Positions 7,553 through 15,628 of a stretch of DNA of 21,820 nt are shown here, one piece after another. The position numbers and the translations under genes were made by a program. Numbering within the stretch: position 1 is the first letter of the stretch; the number at the start of each line of letters is the position of its first letter. Origin of the DNA: Alphaproteobacteria bacterium (lineage in GTDB: Bacteria > Pseudomonadota > Alphaproteobacteria > RF32 > CAG-239); NCBI GenBank assembly GCA_017479785.1, contig JAFVBT010000032.1, positions 1-21,820 on the forward strand, written 5' to 3'. Under the pieces are notes generated by a model. It did not search any database. It saw nothing but the letters and a program-made list of their open reading frames with translations, and was not told the DNA's origin.

Positions 7553-7581
7553 ATTGTAACATATTTTTAAGGCGATTGCAA
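7553..7581 (-). promoter_or_regulatory. Sigma-70-type promoter for the 132-aa unknown gene
   Basis: On the minus strand, TTGCAA (plus 7576-7581), a 17-bp spacer and TACAAT (plus 7553-7558). The -10 hexamer lies 35 bp upstream of ATG 7518. Confidence 0.6.
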
Positions 7582-7590
7582 CACTTTTAT

Positions 7591-8487
7591 TTAGTGATCG
7601 CGGTCAATAATATAGCTTGCCAGCTTTTGCAGATATACACTTTTTTCACCGAAGTACTTAATTTCGGAAACAGCCGAATTTATTAATTCCTTTGCTCTTT
7701 CCCGAGCCTTTTCAATACCATAGCACGATACAAAAGTAAACTTGTTTTGCGCATCATCTTTATGTAAAGTTTTACCGACAATATTTTGATTACCCTCACG
7801 ATCCAAAATGTCATCGGCAATTTGAAATGCCTGACCGATTTTGCGCGCGTATGAAATAATTATTTTTCTTTCTTCCGGTGATGCCATACCCAAAACGGCT
7901 CCGGCTTCGCAAGCATAACGTAACAAACGTCCGGTTTTCATTTCTTCCAAACGGGAAATAATTGCTTCATCATCTGCTTTACTACCGGTTTCAGAAGCAT
8001 ATATATCAAGCGTTTGCCCGCTGACCATACCACCGAAAGCACCGGCAGCATCAGCCAAAAGTTGTATCAAAGTTAAACGAATCTCCGGTCTGATTATCAG
8101 AGAATCCGCCAAATATCCGAAAGCATATGTCAGTAAGCCATCGCCCGCCAAAATGGCTGTGGCTTCATCAAATTGCTTATGACAGGTGGGTTTACCCCGA
8201 CGCAAATCATCATTATCCATTGCCGGCAAATCGTCATGAATCAACGAATAAGAATGCAACATTTCTACCGAGGCCGCCGCCGGAAATGCCGTTTCATACC
8301 CTACTCCGAACAACTCGGCACAAGCACATAACAAGTACGGTCGCAAGCGTTTTCCACCGTTCATAACCGAATATTTCATCGCCTCAACAACTCTTTTTTC
8401 CGCACCCTGAGGCAACGGAAAACACTCCTCTAAATCAGCATTAAACTTACGGCTGAAATCAATAAGAATATTTTGAATATCTGACAT
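7591..8487 (-). CDS. ispA: Short-chain trans-prenyl diphosphate synthase (farnesyl diphosphate synthase)
   Basis: 298 aa, the size of bacterial IspA (about 300). It carries GGKRLRP at 44-50 (isopentenyl diphosphate binding), the first Asp-rich motif DDLPAMD at 85-91 followed by NDDLRRGKPT, and the second motif DDILD at 225-229. The residues just before the first Asp motif (HSYSLIH) match E. coli-type farnesyl synthases, so C15 is the likely product, though C20 cannot be excluded. It would act in the cytosol, condensing isopentenyl and dimethylallyl/geranyl diphosphates for ubiquinone, undecaprenol and other isoprenoids. Its ATG overlaps the xseB stop by one base (TAATG), the usual xseB-ispA pairing in proteobacteria. 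dxs, often the third member, is not next to it. Confidence 0.95.
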   Translation of the reverse strand: MSDIQNILIDFSRKFNADLEECFPLPQGAEKRVVEAMKYSVMNGGKRLRPYLLCACAELFGVGYETAFPAAASVEMLHSYSLIHDDLPAMDNDDLRRGKPTCHKQFDEATAILAGDGLLTYAFGYLADSLIIRPEIRLTLIQLLADAAGAFGGMVSGQTLDIYASETGSKADDEAIISRLEEMKTGRLLRYACEAGAVLGMASPEERKIIISYARKIGQAFQIADDILDREGNQNIVGKTLHKDDAQNKFTFVSCYGIEKARERAKELINSAVSEIKYFGEKSVYLQKLASYIIDRDH

Positions 8488-8735
8488 TAATTTTCTTCTA
8501 TTTTATCAAGCGGTTCCGTAGTTATTTCGCCTTCAGGCGACAAATTGATTTTTTCAATTTTTAACTGAGCATTTTTTAATTTTTCTTCGCAAAATTTTTT
8601 GAGCGCAGTCGCCGTTTCATAAGCCTCAACTGCATCATCAAGTTTTATTTTTCCCGCCTCAAGTTCGCGCACGATATTTTCAAGTTGTAAAAGCGCATCT
8701 TCAAATGTTATTTTACTGAAATCAAGCTGTTTCAT
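8487..8735 (-). CDS. xseB: Exodeoxyribonuclease VII small subunit
   Basis: 82 aa, the normal size for XseB. The signature FEDALLQLENIVRELEAGK (about 11-29) is followed by LDDAVEAYE and a helix KKFCEEKLKNAQLKIEKI, the two-helix coiled fold of this family. Several copies bind the XseA large subunit to form the exonuclease that degrades single-stranded DNA to oligonucleotides. xseA is not in the window. GGAGAAG lies 5-10 nt before the ATG. It is the first gene of the xseB-ispA unit; a convincing promoter could not be picked out between 8736 and 8850. Confidence 0.93.
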   Translation of the reverse strand: MKQLDFSKITFEDALLQLENIVRELEAGKIKLDDAVEAYETATALKKFCEEKLKNAQLKIEKINLSPEGEITTEPLDKIEEN

Positions 8736-8849
8736 CTTTCTTCTCCGTTTTGTTCAGATTAGCGCACCGATATTTTTTTACAACGATATTTTGCAACTTA
8801 TTAAACATTTTACCTAAATCTGTGTTGCAAAAAGTCTTAAACGCACTAC

Positions 8850-8878
8850 TTGACGAAACAAAAAATAATGTATATACT
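8850..8878 (+). promoter_or_regulatory. Sigma-70-type promoter for the flavin reductase operon
   Basis: TTGACG (8850-8855), a 17-bp spacer and TATACT (8873-8878); each hexamer is one base off consensus. It lies 33 bp upstream of ATG 8912. Confidence 0.75.
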
Positions 8879-8911
8879 TCAGACGTTAACTAACCAATTA
8901 AAAGGCGTGTG

Positions 8912-9574
8912 ATGACAAAGATTACATGGAAACCCGGAACAATGTTGGCGCCTGTGCCGCCGGCCCTTATTTCGTGCGGTACAATGGAAAAACCCAATGT
9001 AATGACTGCCGCTTGGACCGGAATTATTTGCTCTGATCCGACTCTTGTCTATGTTTCCATCCGACCGTCACGCTTCAGCAACACACTTATCCGAGAAACC
9101 GGTGAATTTGTAATTAATGTGCCGACAATCGCGTTGGCAAAAGCCGTTGATTTATGCGGCGTAAAAAGCGGAAGAAACACAGATAAATTTAAGTTAGCGC
9201 ACATAACACCCGAACCATGTTCCGTTGTTTCGGCACCGCAAATAAAAGAATCTCCTGTTTCTTTGGAATGTAAAGTAAAAAACATCACCTCTTACGGCAC
9301 GCATGATATGTTTTTGGCCGAAGTTGTCGCCGTAAACGTTGATGATGCCTATATAAATAGCGCACAGGCGTTGGATTTATCAAAAGCCGGTTTACTGGCC
9401 TATGCACATGGCTTTTACTATACTTTAGGTAAAAAAATCGGCAAATTCGGTTGGTCGGTTGAGAAAAAATCCACCAAAAGAAAACGTGCGGCCCGTTTAT
9501 CGCAACAAAAAAGCGCCACACTTACTTCTGTCCGTAAGCATGGTAAAATCAAAAAGGAAAGCGGTAAAAAATGA
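8912..9574 (+). CDS. Flavin reductase-like FMN-binding protein (flavoredoxin type)
   Basis: 220 aa of the flavin reductase-like / DIM6-NTAB split-barrel family. Residues 1-180 are the core: KPGTMLAPVPPALISCG, NVMTAAWTGIIC (about 29-40, the strand that contacts FMN), YVSIRPSRFSNTLI (47-60) and GEFVINVP (64-71). It probably binds FMN and either passes electrons or reduces flavin with NAD(P)H; the partner is unknown. Residues 184-220 form a Lys/Arg-rich tail (for example KKSTKRKRAARLSQQK) that is probably disordered. ATG 8912 is chosen over GTG 8909 because AAGG ends 6 nt before it. The stop overlaps the next start (ATGA), so the two genes are translationally coupled. Confidence 0.85.
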   Translation: MTKITWKPGTMLAPVPPALISCGTMEKPNVMTAAWTGIICSDPTLVYVSIRPSRFSNTLIRETGEFVINVPTIALAKAVDLCGVKSGRNTDKFKLAHITPEPCSVVSAPQIKESPVSLECKVKNITSYGTHDMFLAEVVAVNVDDAYINSAQALDLSKAGLLAYAHGFYYTLGKKIGKFGWSVEKKSTKRKRAARLSQQKSATLTSVRKHGKIKKESGKK

Positions 9575-10449
9575 ACGATAATAAGTTGAATTTCAAAATT
9601 GATTATGCTTCCTTTCCGGTATTTGAAACAAAAAATGCCGACACACCGCAATATCCGTTAATTTTATCAATTCCGCACAGCGGCAAATTTTTCCCGCCGA
9701 ACTTTTTGCAACAAATCAATAGCAGTGAAGAAATCTTGCGCCATAACGAAGATATTTTTGTGGACGAGTTGTTGCAAGGAGCAATTGATTTTGGAATTCC
9801 GACCTTGAAAATGTTGGTTTCACGCGTGTTTATTGACCTTAACCGCGACAGACTGGAACTGGATCCGGCAATGTTTTACAATTATCCGAAAGACAAAGAC
9901 GTGCTTTTTGATAAGCATTGCCGTGTCGGTTTCGGTGTTGTACATCGTATTAACTATCAGCGTGAACTGCTTTATAAAGGCCTTTTGGATTATCGTGAAG
10001 TTGAGGCGCGCCTTAAAAACGTTTACGATGTTTACCATAAAGAATTGCAAAAAATCATCAATAAATGTCTGAAAAAATTCGGATTTTGTATGGTGCTTGA
10101 TTGTCATTCCATGCCTTCAAAAATTTGCTCTATTATAGATGACAGATCCGGTATAGACATTTGTCTCGGCAATTTATTCAGCCAAAGTTGCCCGCAAGAA
10201 ATGAGTGACTTTTTAGCCGGCCAGTTTTGGAATAAAAATTACAAAGTAGAATTTAATTGCCCTTATTCCGGCGCTTATATCACGTTTAATTATTGCCAAC
10301 CGCGTAAGCAGATGTACACATTGCAACTGGAAGTTAATCGTGCGCTCTATGCCGATGAGGACAGACTGACGCACAATGATAATTTCTGGAATGTGGCTGA
10401 TGACATCAGCAATGCCGTAATTAATTTCGCACAAAGTCTGGCGCGATAA
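9571..10449 (+). CDS. N-formylglutamate amidohydrolase family protein
   Basis: 292 aa matching the FGase family (HutG-like metallohydrolases). Seen are IPHSG at 34-38, SRVFIDLNRDRLE at 84-96 and DCHSMP at 177-182, the conserved metal- and substrate-binding segments, followed by the QLEVNRALYADE stretch near the C-terminus (about 250-262), also typical. The canonical reaction is N-formyl-L-glutamate + water to formate + glutamate, the last step of one histidine-degradation route, but no hut genes are nearby, so another N-acyl amino acid substrate is equally possible. It has no signal peptide, so it is cytosolic. Its start overlaps the flavin reductase stop by 4 nt. The 18-bp gap to the convergent autotransporter gene shows no terminator hairpin. 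Confidence 0.88.
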   Translation: MNDNKLNFKIDYASFPVFETKNADTPQYPLILSIPHSGKFFPPNFLQQINSSEEILRHNEDIFVDELLQGAIDFGIPTLKMLVSRVFIDLNRDRLELDPAMFYNYPKDKDVLFDKHCRVGFGVVHRINYQRELLYKGLLDYREVEARLKNVYDVYHKELQKIINKCLKKFGFCMVLDCHSMPSKICSIIDDRSGIDICLGNLFSQSCPQEMSDFLAGQFWNKNYKVEFNCPYSGAYITFNYCQPRKQMYTLQLEVNRALYADEDRLTHNDNFWNVADDISNAVINFAQSLAR

Positions 10450-10467
10450 TACAATCTAGAACTTACT

Positions 10468-13400
10468 CTAAAAATTATATTTCAAATCAATATTAGCACC
10501 CGAGCGATATTCATGATCAATATTCGTCATCAGGTTTGCCGAAACATTCATTTTATCTTTCAAACTATAATCAAAACCGAAACGAACAACCGTACGATTC
10601 TCACCGCGCTTTTCATCTTGCAGCTTATAATATCCGTCCATATCGCTCATACCGACTTCCAGTTCATACGGATTACTGAATTCGTGATAAACAGCCACGC
10701 CGCCGTTAACATTGAATTTATGACCTTTATACGGCTTAAATTCTTTCTGAGCCATTAACCCCAATCCGGCTTCTACCGAATAATGATTTTGTGACTTCAT
10801 CCGTAAAGCATATTGCTGACTGTCTTCATGGCCTTTAATATTATACCCGATCATATTGAATTCCGTGCTCGGAAACAGTCTGACACCTTTAAAATTCAAC
10901 GGATACCGAGCTTCATTCATTAAAGCAAACGTGCGTCTTTGAATTTTGCCGTCATATACCATATCATTAAAACCTTTGCGCTTATATGTGCCGTGAGCAT
11001 AACCTAATTTCGGAGTGCTTATTAATTCAAATCCGTGAGTTTTGTGCCCGACAGGCATACTCATCATAAAATTACGATCATAACGACGATTATCTTTTTT
11101 GCTTTCGACCGTATGTATATCGGTAATAGACACACCTAAACCGAAACTGGTTTTGCCGTTATTAAAACCGTTAAGAGAATAACGACTGATTGAACCGAAT
11201 TTATTATCATAACCCGATGGCGATATATTTTCGCCAAAAGCAAATGAACCTTCTTTCTCAAACAAATGATTATTCATGTTTAAGCTGACTTCACGCAACA
11301 TTGATAAATCTTCAAACGCCATGTGTGAAAGCATATTTTTGCCTAATAAATCATCAATATTGCTGTTAAGTTCGGCCACGTTTTCGGCAGATTTCAATGC
11401 TTTAAACAAATCCTCATTATTACTTGAAGCATAGTTATTCTGCAAAAAGTCTGCCACCGAATTATTTTCAACCACATCATTAAACGCTTTCATTGTCATC
11501 ACTGCATCGGTATTGTTTTCAAGTTTTGCGTCAAACAAAACCGATTGTGATTGCAAATTCAAGCCATCGGTATCAGAAGCTTGAATCATATCTTTCACCG
11601 AATAAGTGGTATCAAAACCATTTTCAACAACATTGTTATTAATGGCTAAATCACCGGAAATTGCACCTTCCACAACAAATTGCGATGTATTTGAGGCCAC
11701 AACCGTACCGCCGAAATCATTAAGATTGAGTGATATCGGTTCAGCAAATGAAGAACTGCTTTGGGCATTATTCGCAACGTATAATTTACCGTTTTGGAAT
11801 AGTGTACCGCCATTGGTGCGAACCGCATTTTCGCCAGACATCCCATCAATCAAGATTGTACCGTTATTGATAACACTGCTTTCGCTGCCTTCCGTATAAA
11901 TACCATAGGCTGTATCGGCTCCGTTAATGTATATTTTACCATCACTTGTGTTGGTAATTGTTGAGCCTGCCGCACCATATATACCAATGGCTGTGCCGCC
12001 TCTTGACGTTTCTGCGATGTGCGCATAATCGTCAGATGTATCTTCAGTTGCTTTATCGTCTCTATAATCTGAACGATCAATCGTAATCTTACCTGAATTT
12101 GTCACGATTGTATTGCCGTCAGCATAAATTCCGACAACCGTTCCACCGGCTAAATTATGTATTTTTACGGTTCCTGAATTGTCAATCTTTCCGTCTTTAG
12201 CATACATACCAACTGCCATACCGCTTCCGACGTTGGCAATTTCTATTGTTGAAGTGGTGTTTTTATTGCTCCTGTTATACACATTAGTGCTTGTTTTTCT
12301 GGCATACATTCCGTAAGCATAACCGGTACCTTTATTAACCAAACTGATTAAACCGATTGCTTTCGCCGTTGTCCCCTCATCCGACCACGCTTCAGCATTT
12401 TCCATTATTTCGCTACCATACATACCATACATATTGCCACTGCTACTCTTATTATTAACAAGATGAATTCTTCCTGTTGCGGTTGCATCGGCTGTTTGTC
12501 CGCTTTCTTCAATATAAGCATCAGCGCAGGCATTCGTTAACTGGGTTGCGGACATGCCATACATATCACCGTTCCCTATGTTTAATACATTTATCAAACC
12601 TGTAGAAACTGCTTTCGCGTTCTGAGTTTGGCTTATCTCCGTATCTGCTTCGGCAAGAGCATTATATACCCAACCATCAAAACCATCGGTATATTCCGAT
12701 CGTACACCATATACTTTTCCGTTACCCTGTTGTTTTACATTAACGGATGCCGCATGAGTATCTGCTTTGCCTGCGTTAGCGGATTCCTCGCTGAAAATAC
12801 GCAAACCGATAACCGTGTCGGCAGAATTTGTGTTCAGTTTGACATCGCTGTTATTATATGCATAGTTAATGGGAGTTCCGTCACCATCATATTCATCTTT
12901 GCCTTCTATTTTTCTACCGATGGTTTTTGTAGTTTCTTTTCCAAAAACATCTTCATCATTCTCTGCTGTAACAAGCGTGCAACCCGTATTCGCATTTCCT
13001 TCATAACCGGCGTTACATTGGCAAACACCGGAATTACCGACAACCGAACAAGTTGCATTTGCGCCGCATGTTACACTTTGACACGGATCATACCATGTTC
13101 CTTCGGCATAAAGCACACCGTCCTGGAACAATTTGCCGCCGTTTAAGACAATAGCGTGATTTTCGCTCAGACAACCCGAACCCATACACTGATCTGTTTT
13201 CAAAACATCATCTATATATATTTTACCGTTATTGGTCACATTACCGCCTTCGGTATAAATACCATATGCTGTAGAGGCTCCGTTAATTCTGATAATTCCG
13301 TCTGTCATATTTGTAATGTTTGAACCTGAACTTCCGTATATACCAATGGCTTTACCGCCCTTTGCAGATTTTGCCTTATAGGTAACATCATCAGATGTTT

Positions 13401-15321
13401 TATCGGTTGCCATATCATCTTTATAACTTTCGCGATTGATTATAATATTGCCGCTGCTTTCAACGGTTGTTGCACCATCTGCATAAATACCGACAGCAAC
13501 TCCGTCAGCTAAATTATGAATTTTTATATCGCCCGAATTTTCTATTGTTCCGTCTTTAGAATATATACCGACAACAAGTCCGTCATCTGTATTTGCAAGT
13601 TCAATAACTGATTGTTGTATTTCTCCGTCATCTTCGCTGTTATTCATCACCATATTATCCGGATTCTTTGAATATATACCATAAGCATTGCCTGAAGATT
13701 TATTTATAATGTTAACATAACCTTTTGCCGTTGCATGATAATTGGAATTATACGAATGCGCCGAAGCATTTTTAATAAGACTGTTACCATATATGCCGTA
13801 AGCATCGCCTTTTCCGTTATTGCTTACACGAATTTTTCCCGTTGCAATACTGTTATAATATGAAAACGCATTATAAATATCCGATGATGATTTTAAGCCG
13901 TAAACATTACCTGTTCCCTTATTTTCAATATTAATGGTTGCGGTCGCCCTAGCGTCATCTTTATCCTTTTCTTCTCTCCTTTCATGACCGGCATATGCAT
14001 TATAAAGGCTTAATCCGTATGCATTTATGCCATAAACATTGCCGTTACCCGTGTTGTTTATATCTATACGCGCTTTTGATTCACCTTTTTCGGTTGCATC
14101 GGCATTTGCTATATCTTCTCTCAAGGCTTGAATACCATGAACATTTCCATTGCCTTTGTTGTGTATTGTTATATTTCCGCTGGCTTTTGCATTTTCATCA
14201 GTTTCGGCATTTTTGGCCTCTCCGACTGAATATATACCATATATATTCTTGTTACTGTTGACGTTTTCAATGAGTATATTGCCTGTTGCCGAAGCTGAAC
14301 TTGATTTGCTTTCTACCAGGGCATTAACCGCATCCGAGGTATTATTCGGAGCTTGACCTTTTACCTGCATTCCGTAAATATCACCCGTTCCCGCACCGGT
14401 ATTGCGAATAGTAATATTACCCGTAACATTGCCCGTTACTTTTTCTTCATCATCAAAATCAGCAAACACGGCATTATGAATATTTATACCATCATCGTCA
14501 TCTGTAACATCATCTATATCATTTTGCGGCCCCTTAATACCATAAACATCGCCGCTGCCGCGCTGAGCAATAATTATATCTGAAGTCGCGTTTCCTCCGA
14601 AAGATAAGGCATTAAAAGTTGATACGCTTTCCGATGAAATTCCCAAAACAGCACTTTGAGACTTAACAATTTTTTTAATTGTTCCGTTATTTGAGTTTTT
14701 AAGATAGTCTTCTTTACTTTCAGGATAATTTTCTTCTATGATTTTTCCGGAAATCTCATGACCTTCATCCTTGTCTGTTATCGGCTCGTTGTCCAAATCT
14801 TTGGTTGCAGAGTCATCTTCCGGTTTTTTATCATCATCTTTTTTTCCGGAACCTGATGACGAGCCACCGCCCCCACCGCCGCCACCGGCAGCAATAGCTA
14901 CACCTGCACCGGCCGCAACAACTACCCCCGTAACCGTCCATCCAACAGGTCCCATACCTAAAAATGTTCCGGAAGATTTTGGTCGCGGATAATAACCTCT
15001 TTGCGGGTAATAACCATAATAAGGATTATCTCCGGCAGATAATCCATACGCTACATTACATTTTACCGTAATATCCGCACCATATTTTTGCAATATTCTA
15101 TAAGCATTGCCGTTGCCCTCATTTAATGCTAAGCATAACGCCGTATTGCCGTTTTCATCCTTGGAATTAATCGTATTTCCCAGATTTTTTAAAGCATCAA
15201 TATTTCCGTTTTTTGCATAAGAATAAATCTGTCGTGCACTCAAGGATTGTGCCTGTGTAATAAAAGAAAAAGTGGTAAAAATTGCGGTTAAAAGCATTAA
15301 TTTTATATTTTCCGATTTCAT
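10468..15321 (-). CDS. Giant mosaic autotransporter (ankyrin-like, Gly-rich, beta-solenoid, EGF-like, beta-barrel)
   Basis: 1617 aa. Order of parts: signal peptide (1-24, cleavage near ITQA/Q); ankyrin-like helices (about 28-90, NGNIDALKNLG and DENGNTALCLALNEGN); Tyr/Pro-rich linker; hydrophobic span (120-145); poly-Gly/Ser (146-159); acidic linker; a beta-solenoid passenger with about 21 recurring YGI/YGM/VGI turns in two blocks (250-695 and 830-1145); an EGF-like module with six cysteines between them (745-781); and a C-terminal beta-barrel (about 1355-1617) ending in Phe as outer-membrane proteins do. It is a type V secretion protein, probably displayed on the cell surface as an adhesin. 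The start is ATG 15321, which begins the signal peptide; an in-frame GTG at 15351 only adds residues before it. Promoter at 15361-15389. No neighbours share its strand closely, so it is a single-gene unit. Confidence 0.85.
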   Translation of the reverse strand: MKSENIKLMLLTAIFTTFSFITQAQSLSARQIYSYAKNGNIDALKNLGNTINSKDENGNTALCLALNEGNGNAYRILQKYGADITVKCNVAYGLSAGDNPYYGYYPQRGYYPRPKSSGTFLGMGPVGWTVTGVVVAAGAGVAIAAGGGGGGGGSSSGSGKKDDDKKPEDDSATKDLDNEPITDKDEGHEISGKIIEENYPESKEDYLKNSNNGTIKKIVKSQSAVLGISSESVSTFNALSFGGNATSDIIIAQRGSGDVYGIKGPQNDIDDVTDDDDGINIHNAVFADFDDEEKVTGNVTGNITIRNTGAGTGDIYGMQVKGQAPNNTSDAVNALVESKSSSASATGNILIENVNSNKNIYGIYSVGEAKNAETDENAKASGNITIHNKGNGNVHGIQALREDIANADATEKGESKARIDINNTGNGNVYGINAYGLSLYNAYAGHERREEKDKDDARATATINIENKGTGNVYGLKSSSDIYNAFSYYNSIATGKIRVSNNGKGDAYGIYGNSLIKNASAHSYNSNYHATAKGYVNIINKSSGNAYGIYSKNPDNMVMNNSEDDGEIQQSVIELANTDDGLVVGIYSKDGTIENSGDIKIHNLADGVAVGIYADGATTVESSGNIIINRESYKDDMATDKTSDDVTYKAKSAKGGKAIGIYGSSGSNITNMTDGIIRINGASTAYGIYTEGGNVTNNGKIYIDDVLKTDQCMGSGCLSENHAIVLNGGKLFQDGVLYAEGTWYDPCQSVTCGANATCSVVGNSGVCQCNAGYEGNANTGCTLVTAENDEDVFGKETTKTIGRKIEGKDEYDGDGTPINYAYNNSDVKLNTNSADTVIGLRIFSEESANAGKADTHAASVNVKQQGNGKVYGVRSEYTDGFDGWVYNALAEADTEISQTQNAKAVSTGLINVLNIGNGDMYGMSATQLTNACADAYIEESGQTADATATGRIHLVNNKSSSGNMYGMYGSEIMENAEAWSDEGTTAKAIGLISLVNKGTGYAYGMYARKTSTNVYNRSNKNTTSTIEIANVGSGMAVGMYAKDGKIDNSGTVKIHNLAGGTVVGIYADGNTIVTNSGKITIDRSDYRDDKATEDTSDDYAHIAETSRGGTAIGIYGAAGSTITNTSDGKIYINGADTAYGIYTEGSESSVINNGTILIDGMSGENAVRTNGGTLFQNGKLYVANNAQSSSSFAEPISLNLNDFGGTVVASNTSQFVVEGAISGDLAINNNVVENGFDTTYSVKDMIQASDTDGLNLQSQSVLFDAKLENNTDAVMTMKAFNDVVENNSVADFLQNNYASSNNEDLFKALKSAENVAELNSNIDDLLGKNMLSHMAFEDLSMLREVSLNMNNHLFEKEGSFAFGENISPSGYDNKFGSISRYSLNGFNNGKTSFGLGVSITDIHTVESKKDNRRYDRNFMMSMPVGHKTHGFELISTPKLGYAHGTYKRKGFNDMVYDGKIQRRTFALMNEARYPLNFKGVRLFPSTEFNMIGYNIKGHEDSQQYALRMKSQNHYSVEAGLGLMAQKEFKPYKGHKFNVNGGVAVYHEFSNPYELEVGMSDMDGYYKLQDEKRGENRTVVRFGFDYSLKDKMNVSANLMTNIDHEYRSGANIDLKYNF
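11887..12834 (-). repeat. Second passenger repeat block of the autotransporter
   Basis: Encodes residues 830-1145, with nine turns each ending in a YG/VG/IG-[I/L/M/V] motif (for example KVYGVRS, DMYGMSA, NMYGMYG, TAYGIYT). Its tail (about 1035-1149) closely parallels residues 582-695 of the first block, including VGIYADG and TAYGIYTEG, showing an internal duplication. Confidence 0.75.
12979..13089 (-). other. EGF-like module inside the autotransporter
   Basis: Residues 745-781 begin DPCQSVTCGANATC and end GYEGNANTGC, with six cysteines (C747, C752, C758, C767, C769, C781) in the order and spacing of an EGF domain, including the Tyr-Glu-Gly turn before the last cysteine. It sits between the two passenger blocks. 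Confidence 0.75.
13237..14574 (-). repeat. First passenger repeat block of the autotransporter
   Basis: Encodes residues 250-695, twelve turns of roughly 25-55 residues. The unit reads approximately: YGI, a variable acidic or polar loop with an Asn-Ala pair, then ATG-x-I-x-I-x-N-x-G-x-GN leading to the next YGI. Examples of turn ends are DVYGIKG, DIYGMQV, NVYGINA, DAYGIYG and TAYGIYT. Confidence 0.75.
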
Positions 15322-15360
15322 AATACAAGTTCCAAAATGATTATTAAACACTGCACGCGT

Positions 15361-15389
15361 ATCATAACAAAATCGGTCATAAAAATCAA
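15361..15389 (-). promoter_or_regulatory. Sigma-70-type promoter of the autotransporter gene
   Basis: On the minus strand, TTGATT (plus 15384-15389), a 17-bp spacer and TATGAT (plus 15361-15366). The -10 hexamer lies 40 bp upstream of ATG 15321 and downstream of the tRNA terminator. Confidence 0.65.
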
Positions 15390-15441
15390 CCCAATATTTT
15401 TTGCCCTTCTCGGGCGTTCTCCTCCCCTACCGATTACCAAT

Positions 15442-15473
15442 AAAAAAAACTCCCCATCAAGGGGAGTTTTTTT
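15442..15473. terminator. Bidirectional Rho-independent terminator after tRNA-Thr
   Basis: ACTCCCC (15449-15455), a 5-nt loop and GGGGAGT (15461-15467), with eight As before and seven Ts after, so it works on either strand. On the minus strand it starts 2 nt after the tRNA CCA end. The symmetry extends to CCAAT (15437-15441) and ATTGG (15474-15478), the latter covering the tRNA CCA end. Confidence 0.9.
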
Positions 15474-15475
15474 AT

Positions 15476-15551
<76 letters not shown>

Positions 15552-15562
15552 ATTGCAAGCTA

Positions 15563-15591
15563 TTCATAAAACACTTTATTTTATTTTTCAA
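15563..15591 (-). promoter_or_regulatory. Promoter of tRNA-Thr
   Basis: On the minus strand, TTGAAA (plus 15586-15591), a 17-bp spacer and TATGAA (plus 15563-15568), placing transcription start a few bases before the tRNA 5' end at 15551. Confidence 0.6.
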
Positions 15592-15628
15592 GCATTTTAT
15601 TTAAGTTTTTGCAATTTTATTTCTATGT

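Noticed and set aside
8736..8850. A minus-strand promoter for xseB
   Set aside because: Only poor hexamer pairs (for example TTGTAA with TAATCT) could be found, so none is annotated.
12628..13146. 172-codon plus-strand frame opposite the autotransporter
   Set aside because: A reading-frame shadow of the repetitive passenger, with no ribosome-binding site and no family resemblance.
11887..14574. CRISPR-like periodic repeats
   Set aside because: The repetition is at protein level, with no constant DNA repeat and spacer pattern, within one long frame.
15403..15415. GCCC/GGGC hairpin upstream of the autotransporter promoter
   Set aside because: A 4-bp stem with no U tail in the hairpin's downstream direction on either strand.
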